This document shows, piece by piece, positions 41,883 to 51,437 of a stretch of 64,000 nt of DNA. The position numbers were made by a program, and so were the translations under genes. Origin of the DNA: RGIG1902 sp034926865 (GTDB lineage Bacteria > Bacillota > Clostridia > Oscillospirales > Butyricicoccaceae); assembly GCA_034926865.1 (NCBI GenBank), contig JAYFQP010000016.1, positions 14,370 to 78,369 on the forward strand. The letters are read 5' to 3'. Below the pieces are notes generated by a model. That model was not told where the DNA came from, ran no database searches, and was given only the letters and a program-made list of their open reading frames with translations. The stretch's first letter is position 1. The number at the start of each line of letters is the position of its first letter.

Positions 41883-42728
41883 ATGAAAAAGCTGTATATT
41901 CTTTTGCTGGCGGTTTTTATGTGCGCCAGCCTATCGGGTTGCGGCGAAAAGGAGCTTCAGACCTCAGATGAAGGCGAAGCTTCAAGTGACAGCATTTCCG
42001 GCGATACGCAGGCTGACAAGGCAGAAGCCGAGTCGGATGAGGAGACCGCGGCTTATCCCTTTGAGGACGAGGAGGGACGCACCCACTATCAGATATATCT
42101 TAATGGATCGCTTATTGAAACGGATCATGACGCTTATTCTTATCCCGAAGAACCTGACGGGGCGTATTACCCTATAGTGGAAATATTGTCTCAGATGGGC
42201 GTAGAGTGTTTGTTTGATGAGCAAATAGAAGCTTTGGCTACCCGTGTGAATGGTCAGGTCATAACCTGCAGGAGCGACAAAACCGATATAGTTATCGGAA
42301 AAACAACTCTCGGAGGCACGGCTCCGGAGTATCTGGACGGCTGCTTTTATGTTCCCAGCTTTGTCTTTATGCACATTATTGACGCTGTCGTGGATTTCAA
42401 CAGCGATCGGAGCGGCGTGACAATAACCACAGATACCGTTATTGATGCCTCCAAATCGGGGACGGATGGATTGTCGATATCTTCTCAGTCGGTTTTCTTA
42501 TTGGGGGAGCCTGTTTGCACAGGATCAGAGGCCTGCCCAACCTGCGGGGGAACAGGCAGGGCCGTTTGTACATTATGTTCTGGAACTGGCAGTTCTACGC
42601 AGTATTCCCAGACGAGAGATCCCATATCGGGGCAATATGCCATAAGGAGCACGAGAGTGTTCTGTTCACGCTGCGGAGGCAGCGGGCGAGCTGTTTGCCC
42701 CACCTGCGGCGGCACGGGGAGAAAATAG
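41883..42728 (+). CDS. Lipoprotein with copper-amine-oxidase-N-like domain and DnaJ-type zinc motifs
   Basis: 281 residues. Signal peptide with lipobox ending at Cys20 (SLSGC), an acidic linker (about 22-60), a domain resembling the copper amine oxidase N-terminal fold (IYLNGSLIETDHDAYSYPEE, GCFYVPSFVFMHIIDAVVDF, SGVTITTD), and at the C-terminus four CxxCxGxG motifs: CPTCGGTG, CTLCSGTG, CSRCGGSG, CPTCGGTG. Those four motifs equal the DnaJ zinc-binding domain, but here on an exported lipoprotein without a J domain. Function is unknown; redox or metal handling at the cell surface is possible. Confidence 0.8.
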   Translation: MKKLYILLLAVFMCASLSGCGEKELQTSDEGEASSDSISGDTQADKAEAESDEETAAYPFEDEEGRTHYQIYLNGSLIETDHDAYSYPEEPDGAYYPIVEILSQMGVECLFDEQIEALATRVNGQVITCRSDKTDIVIGKTTLGGTAPEYLDGCFYVPSFVFMHIIDAVVDFNSDRSGVTITTDTVIDASKSGTDGLSISSQSVFLLGEPVCTGSEACPTCGGTGRAVCTLCSGTGSSTQYSQTRDPISGQYAIRSTRVFCSRCGGSGRAVCPTCGGTGRK

Positions 42729-42758
42729 ATGTATGGAATAAAGCGGGGAGGTAAGAAG

Positions 42759-43085
42759 ATGGCAAGAAAAGTGCTTTGCCCCCATTGCGGTTTGAGCAGC
42801 GAGTATGAAAGCGAAGAGGAAACCCACTGCGGCTTTTGCCTCAGGGACTTTACTATTGACTCGCATGATTTTCAGAACGTCAGGTTTATCGAGAGCAACG
42901 ACGGTTATCACAGCTGGTATTCTCAGCCTACGGCATATCATATGATCTATGAATGTTTAAGCTATCCGGATAAATGTGACGAGTGCATACATTTTGGCGG
43001 CACTTTTTGCAGAAATGGAAGGATAGATAAAAGGCTGGAGCGTTCGACTTGTATAGGAGATACCCCGCTGAGCGGCATGAAGTGA
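42759..43085 (+). CDS. Small zinc-ribbon protein
   Basis: 108 residues. N-terminal CPHCGLSSEYESEEETHCGFC looks like a zinc ribbon with two Cys pairs, and a second set occurs later (CDECIHFGGTFC). GGGAGG precedes the ATG at 42759; an earlier in-frame ATG at 42729 lacks a ribosome site. It is the third gene of the cluster, 30 nt after the lipoprotein gene. All three seem to belong to one transcript. Family not recognised. Confidence 0.65.
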   Translation: MARKVLCPHCGLSSEYESEEETHCGFCLRDFTIDSHDFQNVRFIESNDGYHSWYSQPTAYHMIYECLSYPDKCDECIHFGGTFCRNGRIDKRLERSTCIGDTPLSGMK

Positions 43086-43149
43086 TTAATGGGCGAAAGC
43101 AGTATATTTGCCGCATGATAAGCCTGCGGCAGCAGACAGATAAAAATAA

Positions 43150-43188
43150 GGCAGCAGCTCGGCAAAAGCCGTACTGCTGTCTTTTATT
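43150..43188 (+). terminator. Terminator after the three-gene cluster
   Basis: GGCAGCAG / CTGCTGTC (one G-U pair) with an inner GGC-AAAA-GCC helix and a T tract. It closes the cluster facing the minus-strand genes. Confidence 0.8.
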
Positions 43189-43219
43189 GTTATATCGGAT
43201 TTAAGCTTATTATTTCCCG

Positions 43220-43744
43220 TCAGTCATCCTTTTTTGTGTAAGCCGCGGTTATTTCGCAGATATACTGAAAGTGAAGCTGGTCTGGGTTGGCTCCGGCATA
43301 ATTGACCCCAAGGATATTCTCGGGCACGAGGTTGGCGTCAAGCTGCTGGCGGTAGAGCTTTTTCAGCACGAGCACAGTTCTTGCCTCCTGAAAAGCCATG
43401 CATCCGTCAAGCTCAAACGGGGTCAGGCCGTTTGAATGCATTTTGTCCATATCTCTTCCGGAGCGGCTGCCAAGCACCTTGAGCTGAGAGCGGCAGTCGG
43501 CTTTGTCAAAAAGGGAGACTGTAAAGCAGCCATTTGCCTCTGTGTACTCATACGTATAGCGGCTGGGGCGGACATAGACTGTGCATACGGGCCTGTTCCA
43601 AAGACAGCCCATCTGTCCCCATGAAATTGTCATGGTATTGAAATCATCCTTTGAACCTGCCGTTAAAAGTGCCCAGCCGTCGTCAAAGAGAGATATGACA
43701 TTGCCGCTTATTTCTTTGGGGTCGATCTTACTGAAAATATGCAT
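43220..43744 (-). CDS. Flavin reductase-like domain protein (flavoredoxin type)
   Basis: 174 residues with a split-barrel FMN-binding fold. DDFNTMTISWGQMGCLWNRPVCTVYVRPSRYTYEY is the typical FMN-site stretch, followed by CFTVSLFD. It is probably cytosolic, with NAD(P)H- or ferredoxin-linked flavin reduction; the partner is unknown. AAAGGAG lies before the ATG. It follows ftsK by 24 nt on the same strand. Confidence 0.85.
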   Translation of the reverse strand: MHIFSKIDPKEISGNVISLFDDGWALLTAGSKDDFNTMTISWGQMGCLWNRPVCTVYVRPSRYTYEYTEANGCFTVSLFDKADCRSQLKVLGSRSGRDMDKMHSNGLTPFELDGCMAFQEARTVLVLKKLYRQQLDANLVPENILGVNYAGANPDQLHFQYICEITAAYTKKDD

Positions 43745-43768
43745 ATGGGATTTCTCCTTTCGGTTATA

Positions 43769-46435
43769 TCAATTTTTCATTCTAAGCTGCATTTCGCTCC
43801 ACTGGTCGGGGGTTATGGAGACTGTGCGGGGCTTGGAGCCCTCGAAGGGGCCTACTATGCCGCGGTCCTCCATTATGTCGATAAGCCTTGCGGCCCTTGC
43901 ATAGCCGAGCTTGAGCCTGCGCTGCAAAAGCGAGGTGGAGGCCTCGCCTCTGTCGACTACAACGGATATGGCATCCATCAGCATTGGGTCATCGCTTTCG
44001 CCATCGCTTTGCTGGGTTTGACCTGAGCCAGTATTCTGAGCCTCGGCCTGGCGCTCGATATGGTCGAGTATCTCCTGAGAATAATCGGGAGAGCCTGTGT
44101 TTTTTACAAAGTCAATAACAGACTCTACTTCCTTTGAGCTTATGAAACAGCCTTGTACACGCCTGGGCTTTCCGCTGCCGAGGGGGTTATAAAGCATATC
44201 GCCCCTGCCTATCAGCTTTTCAGCTCCGTTCTGATCGAGGATTATCCTTGAATCGAGCTGCTGCGCCACGGCAAAAGCTATTCTGGAAGGGATATTTGCC
44301 TTCATAAGGCCGGTGATAACATCAGCTGATGGGCGCTGGGTGGCGATTATCAGGTGCATTCCGGCGGCTCTTGCCATCTGGGCGATGCGGACGATGGCCT
44401 CTTCGACTTCTCTTGCGGCGGCAAGCATTAGGTCTGCCAGCTCGTCGATGACTATGACTATCTGGGGAAGCGTGTCCCCCTCTCCCTTGCGTCTTATTTC
44501 ATCGTTATAGGCCTCAAGGCTTCTGACATTGCATTCGCTTAGAAGCTTATAACGGCGCATCATCTCGCCTACGGCCCAATTAAGGGCTCCGGCGGCCTTT
44601 TTGGGGTCTGTGACCACGGGTATCAAAAGGTGCGGTATGCCGTTATACATTCCCAGCTCGATCATTTTCGGGTCTATCAGTATAAGCCGCACCTCGTCTG
44701 GGGAGGACTTATATATAAGGCTTACGATAAGCGAGTTTATGCAGACGGATTTGCCAGATCCGGTTGTTCCTGCTATGAGCATATGCGGCATTTTGCCTAT
44801 ATCTCCCACCACACACTGGCCTGCTATATCTTTGCCTACGGCAAAGCTTATCTTTGATTTTGCAGAGGAAAAAACTTTGTTCTGGAGGATATCCCTGAGG
44901 GAAACAACCTCCTGTACATCGTTCGGGACCTCTATTCCAACAGAATTATTTGATGGTATAGGCGCTATCCTCACGGCTGCAGCTCCGAGGGCCAGAGCGA
45001 TATCATCTGAAAGCGAAGTCACCTTGGCAAACTTGACGCCGCGCTGAAGCTGAAGCTCGTAGCGAGTTACGGTTGGGCCCTTTGTGACATTCACGATGGC
45101 GGCTTCAATGTTGAAACTTTTGAGGGTGTCTACAAGGCGCTCGGCACATCTTACGATGCTCTCATGGTCAGCTCCTATGCCGGGGTCGCCCGGTATAAGC
45201 AAAGATAGCGGAGGATAGATATATTTGCCCGGGTCCGCTTTCGGAGTTTCCGAGAGCAGGGCATCTATATCATGCTCTTCAGCCGCCTTTTCGTGCTTTA
45301 GGGCCTCGGCCTCGCGCTTTTCATCAAGCGAGGGGCCGGAGGGAGGGGGATTTTCCGCGGTGAATATATTAAAATCGGCAGCCGAGTCTGAGGTTGCGGC
45401 TGCGGCAAAGGCAGAAGCACTGGCGGACAGAGAAGATAAAGTTGTTTCCGGCTCTTCGGATGAGCTTATGGGGCTGCATGCCACGGATTGGGTTATTACG
45501 GCGTCATCTGTGACAAATGTAGGCTCGGTTGGGGCCGTGGGGTCTTTTTGAACGGGGGCAGTATCTGCGGGAATCTGCACCTCGGGCTTATCTTTTCGGA
45601 AGAAGTCTATAAAGCCTCTTCGGACAGGAGGCTCCTGTGGCTCACGTATGCCGGCTGTCACGGCCTTCGAGGACTCTGAAAAAGAGGGGGTTGTGGGAAA
45701 AACAATGGGCATGTCCGATTTTGGAGAAGATTCATACTGATGAATGGATAGCTCGCTCTTTTTACGCTTCAGTTTTTTGGGGTCTGGGGCGTCGGGCTCA
45801 TCGTATTCTTCTTCAGGCGCGGGCCTCAGGCCCTTTGCGAAGTTTACGGGGTTGGTGCCGGTAGCGGCAAAACCGCAGGCTGCCATCAAAAGAAAGCAGA
45901 AGAATATTCCTCCGCCGGAGGACAGGGCTGCTTTTAGAATCCCGCCGAAAATGCCGCCGATAAGGCCGCCCGAGGAAAGTGAACGTCCAGTTGAGGCAAG
46001 AAGTTTGAGACCCTCAAGCCCAGCAGGATATGAAGTTATATCCCTGACTATATGTCCCATTGTGCCAAAAAGAGGCGGCATGAAAAAGATTGCTGTTTCC
46101 CTGAGACGCACCTTGCTTTTCATCCTTACCATAAGCGTAGCCGCGGCAAAAAGAAAGGCAGGGGGCGTCAGATAATAGCCGAATCCTATCAAAGAACCGA
46201 ACAAAAGTTTGTAGCAGTCAATTAAAAAACCATTCACATTAAATATCGAAAGGACTCCCAAAAAAGCCATAAAGATATAAAAGCCTGCTCTTATTGTTCG
46301 ATGCAGCAGGCGTTTCTGCCTCCTTGTGGCGGCCGCCTTGGTACTTGAGGAGCTCTTTTTCTTGCCGTTCGTGCCGGCGGCGCTTGACTTGGAGGAGGCC
46401 TTTGAGCTTGAAGAAGATTGCTTTCTTTCGCTCAT
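43769..46435 (-). CDS. ftsK: DNA translocase FtsK/SpoIIIE
   Basis: 888 residues. A Ser/Lys-rich start (about 1-40), four membrane segments (about 48-190), a long linker of low complexity, the alpha-beta motor (about 400-810) with Walker A GTTGSGKSV and Walker B VIDELADLM, ATQRPSADVITGLMKANIPSRIAF, and a C-terminal gamma winged helix (SVVVDRGEASTSLLQRRLKLGYARAARLID...). It pumps DNA through the closing septum and, in spore formers, into the forespore. It starts 11 nt after uppP, on the minus strand. Confidence 0.95.
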   Translation of the reverse strand: MSERKQSSSSSKASSKSSAAGTNGKKKSSSSTKAAATRRQKRLLHRTIRAGFYIFMAFLGVLSIFNVNGFLIDCYKLLFGSLIGFGYYLTPPAFLFAAATLMVRMKSKVRLRETAIFFMPPLFGTMGHIVRDITSYPAGLEGLKLLASTGRSLSSGGLIGGIFGGILKAALSSGGGIFFCFLLMAACGFAATGTNPVNFAKGLRPAPEEEYDEPDAPDPKKLKRKKSELSIHQYESSPKSDMPIVFPTTPSFSESSKAVTAGIREPQEPPVRRGFIDFFRKDKPEVQIPADTAPVQKDPTAPTEPTFVTDDAVITQSVACSPISSSEEPETTLSSLSASASAFAAAATSDSAADFNIFTAENPPPSGPSLDEKREAEALKHEKAAEEHDIDALLSETPKADPGKYIYPPLSLLIPGDPGIGADHESIVRCAERLVDTLKSFNIEAAIVNVTKGPTVTRYELQLQRGVKFAKVTSLSDDIALALGAAAVRIAPIPSNNSVGIEVPNDVQEVVSLRDILQNKVFSSAKSKISFAVGKDIAGQCVVGDIGKMPHMLIAGTTGSGKSVCINSLIVSLIYKSSPDEVRLILIDPKMIELGMYNGIPHLLIPVVTDPKKAAGALNWAVGEMMRRYKLLSECNVRSLEAYNDEIRRKGEGDTLPQIVIVIDELADLMLAAAREVEEAIVRIAQMARAAGMHLIIATQRPSADVITGLMKANIPSRIAFAVAQQLDSRIILDQNGAEKLIGRGDMLYNPLGSGKPRRVQGCFISSKEVESVIDFVKNTGSPDYSQEILDHIERQAEAQNTGSGQTQQSDGESDDPMLMDAISVVVDRGEASTSLLQRRLKLGYARAARLIDIMEDRGIVGPFEGSKPRTVSITPDQWSEMQLRMKN

Positions 46436-46446
46436 CAGATCAACTC

Positions 46447-47253
46447 CTATATTAAATTAAGTATTACAGTAATTACGCCTACAGAGGCGCAGTAGTATGC
46501 AAAATAACGGAAGCTGCCCTTTTTCATAAGCAGCGTAACCAGTTTAATGGCAAGATATCCGCTTATAAGTGAAGATATGAAGCCGGCTATGTACGGCAGC
46601 GGGGAAACGCTGCCAATGGCGGCATCCATCAGATCGGGCAGCTTAAATACAAACGAGCCTGCCACCGCCGGGATAGACAGAAGAAAGGCGAATCTTACGG
46701 CAAAATCTTTGCCAAAGCCTGTAAAAAGGCCGGCGCAGATTGTGCTGCCCGAACGGGATATGCCCGGGAAAAGGGCGCAGAGCTGGGCAAAGCCGACGAT
46801 AGCGGCATCTTTATAAGAAGCGTTGGAGGCTGTTTTATACCCTCCGCCGTGGCGGTCAGCAAGAAAGAGGACTATTGCCGTTATGATGAGGGCGAAGCCG
46901 ACAAAGAGCGTGCTTTGGAACATGGCCTCGACATAATCATCAAGAAGAGCGCCTATGGCAAGGGGAAGAGTAGCTATAATTAGCATAATAACAAGCCTGC
47001 GGGAGGGGATATCGCGGGTTTTGAATTTGTCGAACAGAAGGCCCATAAACCCCTTTATGAGCTTGACTATATCGCCCCAAAAGGCGATTATTACGGCAAG
47101 CAGAGTACCTAAATGGACGATAACGGTAAACAGTATATCTGATGGCAGGTCCATCAGTGCAGACACAAGCGTTAGATGCCCTGAAGAGGACACCGGCAGA
47201 AACTCAGTAAAACCCTGGACAATACCCAGGAGAATTCCTTGAAGGAGAGTCAT
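46447..47253 (-). CDS. uppP: Undecaprenyl-diphosphatase
   Basis: 268 residues, about eight membrane segments. Dephosphorylates undecaprenyl pyrophosphate so the carrier can be reused for peptidoglycan and other envelope polymers. Signatures: GFTEFLPVSSSGHL near the start and FPGISRSGST in the second half. GAGGTG precedes the ATG. The PAP2 gene upstream could do the same reaction, so the pair may be redundant. The adjacent ftsK also concerns cell-envelope growth and division. Confidence 0.95.
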   Translation of the reverse strand: MTLLQGILLGIVQGFTEFLPVSSSGHLTLVSALMDLPSDILFTVIVHLGTLLAVIIAFWGDIVKLIKGFMGLLFDKFKTRDIPSRRLVIMLIIATLPLAIGALLDDYVEAMFQSTLFVGFALIITAIVLFLADRHGGGYKTASNASYKDAAIVGFAQLCALFPGISRSGSTICAGLFTGFGKDFAVRFAFLLSIPAVAGSFVFKLPDLMDAAIGSVSPLPYIAGFISSLISGYLAIKLVTLLMKKGSFRYFAYYCASVGVITVILNLI

Positions 47254-47286
47254 TTTTTTTCACCTCAAAAGATTAGACTGCTATTG

Positions 47287-47826
47287 TTATTTTATAATAT
47301 CATGTTCGAGCTTGTTTTTCCAGAAAAAAAGGGAAATCATTCCGCAGCAGGTTCCCACTATTGCCCCGGCCAGAACGTCTGTCGGGTAATGTACATAGAG
47401 GTAGAGGCGCGAAAGCCCCATGATGCAGGCAAGCCAGAGCGCAGCGGTGTGTGCCTTTTTGCCGAGAACGCTGACCCCGGCTGCGAAGGCAAAAGCTATG
47501 CCGGTGTGCCCCGAGGGAAAAGAGAAGTCATGAGGGGCTTTTACTATGATTTTTACGGCTTGATTGAGGTCATAGGGACGTATCCTTCCCACAAGAGGCT
47601 TAATACACCCGTTTAGGATAATAAAGTCAAGCACAAGGGCCGTGATGCAGACGATACCGGCCTTTCTGGTAGGCTTATACAGCAATAGAAGTAAAGAAAG
47701 GAGTATGAATATCTCTCCGTTGGCTGATGCTGTATTGAGCATCTTTGCGATAATGTCGAATAAAGGGTTGTAAATGATTTGGAAGGAATCGAGAATTCTC
47801 AACTCGAACAGCGAAAGGGCTGTCAT
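47287..47826 (-). CDS. PAP2 family lipid phosphatase
   Basis: 179 residues, about five membrane segments. All three PAP2 motifs are present: KPLVGRIRPY, PSGHTG and SRLYLYVHYPTDVLAG. The ATG at 47826 follows AAGGAGG; an upstream in-frame start would lie inside a terminator hairpin. Members act on undecaprenyl pyrophosphate, phosphatidylglycerol phosphate or similar lipids; position beside uppP favours the first. Confidence 0.88.
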   Translation of the reverse strand: MTALSLFELRILDSFQIIYNPLFDIIAKMLNTASANGEIFILLSLLLLLYKPTRKAGIVCITALVLDFIILNGCIKPLVGRIRPYDLNQAVKIIVKAPHDFSFPSGHTGIAFAFAAGVSVLGKKAHTAALWLACIMGLSRLYLYVHYPTDVLAGAIVGTCCGMISLFFWKNKLEHDIIK

Positions 47827-47846
47827 GAAAGACCTCCTTTTTGGGG

Positions 47847-47882
47847 AAAATATTGCCGTGGCCTGTGCCACGGCAATATTTT
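47847..47882 (-). terminator. Terminator between M20 hydrolase and PAP2 genes
   Basis: A perfect 16-bp stem (AAAATATTGCCGTGGC and complement) with a 4-nt loop and A/T ends, 50 nt after the M20 stop on the minus strand. Confidence 0.85.
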
Positions 47883-47932
47883 AGATATATGTCCGGATAT
47901 GGGCATATAGGCTTTGTTAAAATGCCCTTATA

Positions 47933-49123
47933 TTATTTATGCGTTTTAAGGTAATTTATTACGAGGTTTGTAAAGACTGCCACGCCATAAGGCATAGCTT
48001 CCGCGTCAAAATGAATGGCGGGGTTGTGCGCTCCGTAGATATATCCGTCGGCGGGAACGCCTGCGCCGAGAGTCATCATCACCGCGGGAACGCGATCGGC
48101 TATCCATGCATAGTCTTCGGAGCCGAAGGCCAATGGCTCGCTGGCAGTAAGAATATTGTCGCCGCAGATATCTTCGATCCAGGGCTTGATTTCACGAGCC
48201 AGTTCGACATTGTTGATGACGGGAGGAACGCCGTTGGGGGAGAACTCAACTACGCACTCGCAGCGCATGGTTTTGCAGGCATCCTTCATGACTTCTTCAA
48301 AACGTTTTCTCATAAACTCGCGTACATCGTTTGAGAAGGTGCGGATCGTGCCGTTGAGGGTTACTTCGTTGGGGATGATGTTGAATATCGTTCCACCATG
48401 GATCTGGCCAAAGGTCAGAACAGCTCTTTCGGCGGCGGATACTTCCATAGAGATTATATGCTGCACAGCGGATACCGCATGACAGGCTGCCGTTACAGGA
48501 TCGATAGTTTTGTGAGGCTGTGAGCCGTGACCGCCGACCCCCTTAACTGTGACCTTGAACTGGTCTGCGGCCGAGTACATCGCGCCCTGTGACCAGATCA
48601 CTCTGCCGACCTTGGATCTGTCAGAACCGGACTCGATGTGTATGGCAAAGGAGGCGTCTACCTTGGGGTCTTCCATAAGGCCGGAGTTAATCATCTTCTT
48701 GGCGCCGGTGGTGGCCTCCTCGTCGGGCTGGAACATCAGCTTGACTGTGCCCTCAAGCTCGTCCTCATTTTCCTTGAGAAGCCTTGCGGCCCCGAGAAGC
48801 ATGGCGGCATGATGGTCATGCCCGCAGGAATGGCAGCTGCCGTTTGTGGCGGCGTATGGCAGGCCGGTTATTTCTTCCTGAGGCAGAGCGTCATAATCTG
48901 CCCTGAGAAGAACTGTCTTACCGGGCTTTTTGCCGACGATGGTGGCGACTATGCCGCACTCGCATATTTCTTTAGGTGTGATGCCCATTGATTGCAGCTC
49001 GCTTTTTATAAGCTCGGCGCTCGGCCTTACGTCATAGGCGACCCCGCCGTATTGATGGATCTGCTGCTGAAGCTTTTGCATATGGGGCAGAAGCTCTTTT
49101 GCGCGTTTAAGATAATTGTTCAT
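47933..49123 (-). CDS. M20D family amidohydrolase (N-acyl-amino-acid hydrolase type)
   Basis: 396 residues. A binuclear-metal amidohydrolase of the hippurate/N-acetyl-amino-acid hydrolase group: LRADYDALP, CHSCGHDHHAAMLLGAA, MFQPDEEATTGAKKMI and GVGGHGSQPHKTIDPV supply metal ligands and the dimerisation domain; GSEDYAWI near the end holds another. No signal peptide. It starts directly at the end of the DUF4129 gene (no gap), so it is co-transcribed with the MoxR group. Substrate class only. Confidence 0.9.
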   Translation of the reverse strand: MNNYLKRAKELLPHMQKLQQQIHQYGGVAYDVRPSAELIKSELQSMGITPKEICECGIVATIVGKKPGKTVLLRADYDALPQEEITGLPYAATNGSCHSCGHDHHAAMLLGAARLLKENEDELEGTVKLMFQPDEEATTGAKKMINSGLMEDPKVDASFAIHIESGSDRSKVGRVIWSQGAMYSAADQFKVTVKGVGGHGSQPHKTIDPVTAACHAVSAVQHIISMEVSAAERAVLTFGQIHGGTIFNIIPNEVTLNGTIRTFSNDVREFMRKRFEEVMKDACKTMRCECVVEFSPNGVPPVINNVELAREIKPWIEDICGDNILTASEPLAFGSEDYAWIADRVPAVMMTLGAGVPADGYIYGAHNPAIHFDAEAMPYGVAVFTNLVINYLKTHK

Positions 49124-50356
49124 TTATTGTTCTCCTTTCTTTATTTCAACAGTGTTTTTTATTTCCGAATAAAGTGCCTTGGCGTGTTTAACCTCGTCCT
49201 TCGTTATCTCACGGTCAGTGTATCTGGCCTTGATATAGAGCTGTCTCAGGGCCTCCAGCGGGGCGCCGGGGAATAAATCTCGGGCTCCGCAACCTATTTG
49301 GGCAGAGTCGAAATCCGGTGTTATCATAAAGCCTCGAGCAAGGCATTCTCGCAAAAACTTGCGGTACTGGTGTCGTATGTCTTCGCTTTCATCTCTTTTG
49401 GCAAAGGGATTGCGGCGGGGAGATTTAGCCGAGGCTATGGTTTGTCGGTTCATGGTGAAGGGGCTTTTGCTGTCAAAACGGCGGTTTTTTCCTGCAAGCG
49501 CTTTTAACCCCTTGTAAAGCAGAAAACCTACGATGACCGCCAAAACAGCAAAGAATATCCAGATCAGAAAAGGGGGGACATGGCCTTCGACTTCTTCATA
49601 CAGCATATCGTTCGTGTTGCCAAGGTTCGAATTGTTTTCCTGTTCTTTAAAGGTAACTTCCTTGTTGAATATCAGCGCAAAAAGCTTGCCGAAGATCGAG
49701 AGAAAATAGGCCATGCAATAGATGAAGAAAATAAACAAAGGGAGAATCACCTTATTATAGGCAAAGCTTATGGCTGCTCCAACGGCACCCAGAAAGGCGC
49801 CTGAGCTTAGCGCGAAGGTAAAAAGGCATAAAAACGCAACAGCGGCGAGGTTAAAAAGCTTGAAGGAGCGGGAATCGATAACCTCCCTGTTGTGCCTGAG
49901 CATACGCAGAAGGAGTATCCCACAGACGAGTATGATAAACAGGCAGGGCAAAAGCATCTTGTTGAGTATTTCGAACTGGCATGTCAAGGATGCTAAAACG
50001 CAGGGCAGGGCGCATAGGGCCAGCTGCTTTTGAAATGAATCTTTAAAATCATCGTCGTCATTAAGGTATATACGGCGTGCGGTTATATATACAAGATATA
50101 CAACCAAAACCGAAATCACGCCATAGTCTGCATAGGTATCTGCAAACATAAAGGAGGGCAGGGCAAAAGCGATAGGCAGATATCTTATGATTCCGCGTTT
50201 TTCCCTCAAAAGATAACAAACTGCGGCGGCAACGGCTGGGAACAAAGCGGCCGTTGCCGTGATGCTTATGGGGGTGAAAAGGCTTGTGAGGTAACCCCCA
50301 AGGGTAATTATAAGGGCGGAATCAAGGAGCATTTTGAGGAATATCGTAAGCTCCAT
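49124..50356 (-). CDS. Membrane protein with C-terminal DUF4129
   Basis: 410 residues. About eight membrane segments in the first 300 residues, then a cytosolic tail with the DUF4129 pattern (RHQYRKFLRECLARGFMITP, ALRQLYIKARYTDREITKDEV). In most relatives this domain ends a protein with a transglutaminase core; no such core is visible here. It is the third gene of a MoxR-DUF58-DUF4129 set and 3 nt from the DUF58 gene. Function unknown, presumably at the membrane together with the ATPase. Confidence 0.82.
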   Translation of the reverse strand: MELTIFLKMLLDSALIITLGGYLTSLFTPISITATAALFPAVAAAVCYLLREKRGIIRYLPIAFALPSFMFADTYADYGVISVLVVYLVYITARRIYLNDDDDFKDSFQKQLALCALPCVLASLTCQFEILNKMLLPCLFIILVCGILLLRMLRHNREVIDSRSFKLFNLAAVAFLCLFTFALSSGAFLGAVGAAISFAYNKVILPLFIFFIYCMAYFLSIFGKLFALIFNKEVTFKEQENNSNLGNTNDMLYEEVEGHVPPFLIWIFFAVLAVIVGFLLYKGLKALAGKNRRFDSKSPFTMNRQTIASAKSPRRNPFAKRDESEDIRHQYRKFLRECLARGFMITPDFDSAQIGCGARDLFPGAPLEALRQLYIKARYTDREITKDEVKHAKALYSEIKNTVEIKKGEQ

Positions 50357-50359
50357 GTG

Positions 50360-51433
50360 TTATTCCTCCTTTGAAAGCCGTGATGTGTCGATTACAAACG
50401 CTTTAAGGCCCTTTAGACTGCTTAGACGCTGTATCAGCGTCTGCGAACTTTCTGTGACAGACGGCGTTATAACTATGAAATACCGCCCGGCTTCATCATG
50501 CCTCATCGCCTTGCTCATTATTGATGCAAAAGAGCCCGTAGAGCTGTAGGTAGCCCTGCCGAGGCCTTCTAGTATGGTCATGAGATGGGTTTTCCCCAAC
50601 CCGTCGCCTATCTGTGACCAAAGGCCTATTGCCCCGGCCGAGGTCGCGTTCGTTATTATTCCGTATTTGACCTTGCGCTGCTCTAAAATTGAACAAACCG
50701 AGCGCGCAGCCGAAAAACAATCTTCAATTTTGGCATGAGCAGAGGGAAGACCGTCGGGATATTCGACATTTAAAATAACGGTGGCCGAAAGGTCAAGGGT
50801 ATGATCATAATTCTTGACCATCGTCATGCCCATTCGGGCACTCTGAGTCCAGGATATGGCGCGCTGAGGCTCTCTTCCGGTGTATTCCCTGAAGCCGAGC
50901 GTCAAAACGGGATCTTCCATTATGAATCGGGTAACAGACATATCCCCAAGAAAGTCGCCAAGTGTTCGCCCTATGTTGGTTCCCGGCAGTTCAGAAGGAA
51001 GCACAACCAGCTCTTGGCTTATGGGGTAATAGCAGGATGTCTGCTTAAGCCCGAGAAAATCTCCGCCAAAAAGAGTTGCTCCTCTTAAAAAATATCTGCC
51101 TCTTTTGGGTATACTTGCTTTGAAGCGTCTTTCAAGCATCTGGCGGGGCCTTAAAAATGTCGTCATCGTAAGACGGCACTGCTCGCTGTCTCTTCGCAGG
51201 GCGATATCACCCTCGGGCTCAAGCTCTGAAGGAAGCGATTCCTGTACCCTGAGAAACGATACCGGCAGGAGCTTGGGGTTGGATATCCTTGTGATTATCT
51301 CAAAACTTTCGCCGGGGTCGACTGTGGATTTTGAGGCAAAAGTATCGTATGTCACCTTATCAAGGGCATGGCGCAGAGAGTATTCCTGCAAAAGCGCGGC
51401 GGCAATGGCAAAAAATATAAGGTAAAGGAGCAT
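50360..51433 (-). CDS. DUF58 domain protein
   Basis: 357 residues. One N-terminal membrane segment, a beta-rich middle (about 35-150), then the DUF58 signature YTGREPQRAISWTQSARMGM followed by a von Willebrand A-like region. It is the standard partner of MoxR ATPases and lies 4 nt from that gene. Such sets are thought to assemble or activate metalloproteins or envelope enzymes; no target is visible here. Confidence 0.87.
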   Translation of the reverse strand: MLLYLIFFAIAAALLQEYSLRHALDKVTYDTFASKSTVDPGESFEIITRISNPKLLPVSFLRVQESLPSELEPEGDIALRRDSEQCRLTMTTFLRPRQMLERRFKASIPKRGRYFLRGATLFGGDFLGLKQTSCYYPISQELVVLPSELPGTNIGRTLGDFLGDMSVTRFIMEDPVLTLGFREYTGREPQRAISWTQSARMGMTMVKNYDHTLDLSATVILNVEYPDGLPSAHAKIEDCFSAARSVCSILEQRKVKYGIITNATSAGAIGLWSQIGDGLGKTHLMTILEGLGRATYSSTGSFASIMSKAMRHDEAGRYFIVITPSVTESSQTLIQRLSSLKGLKAFVIDTSRLSKEE

Positions 51434-51437
51434 AGGG

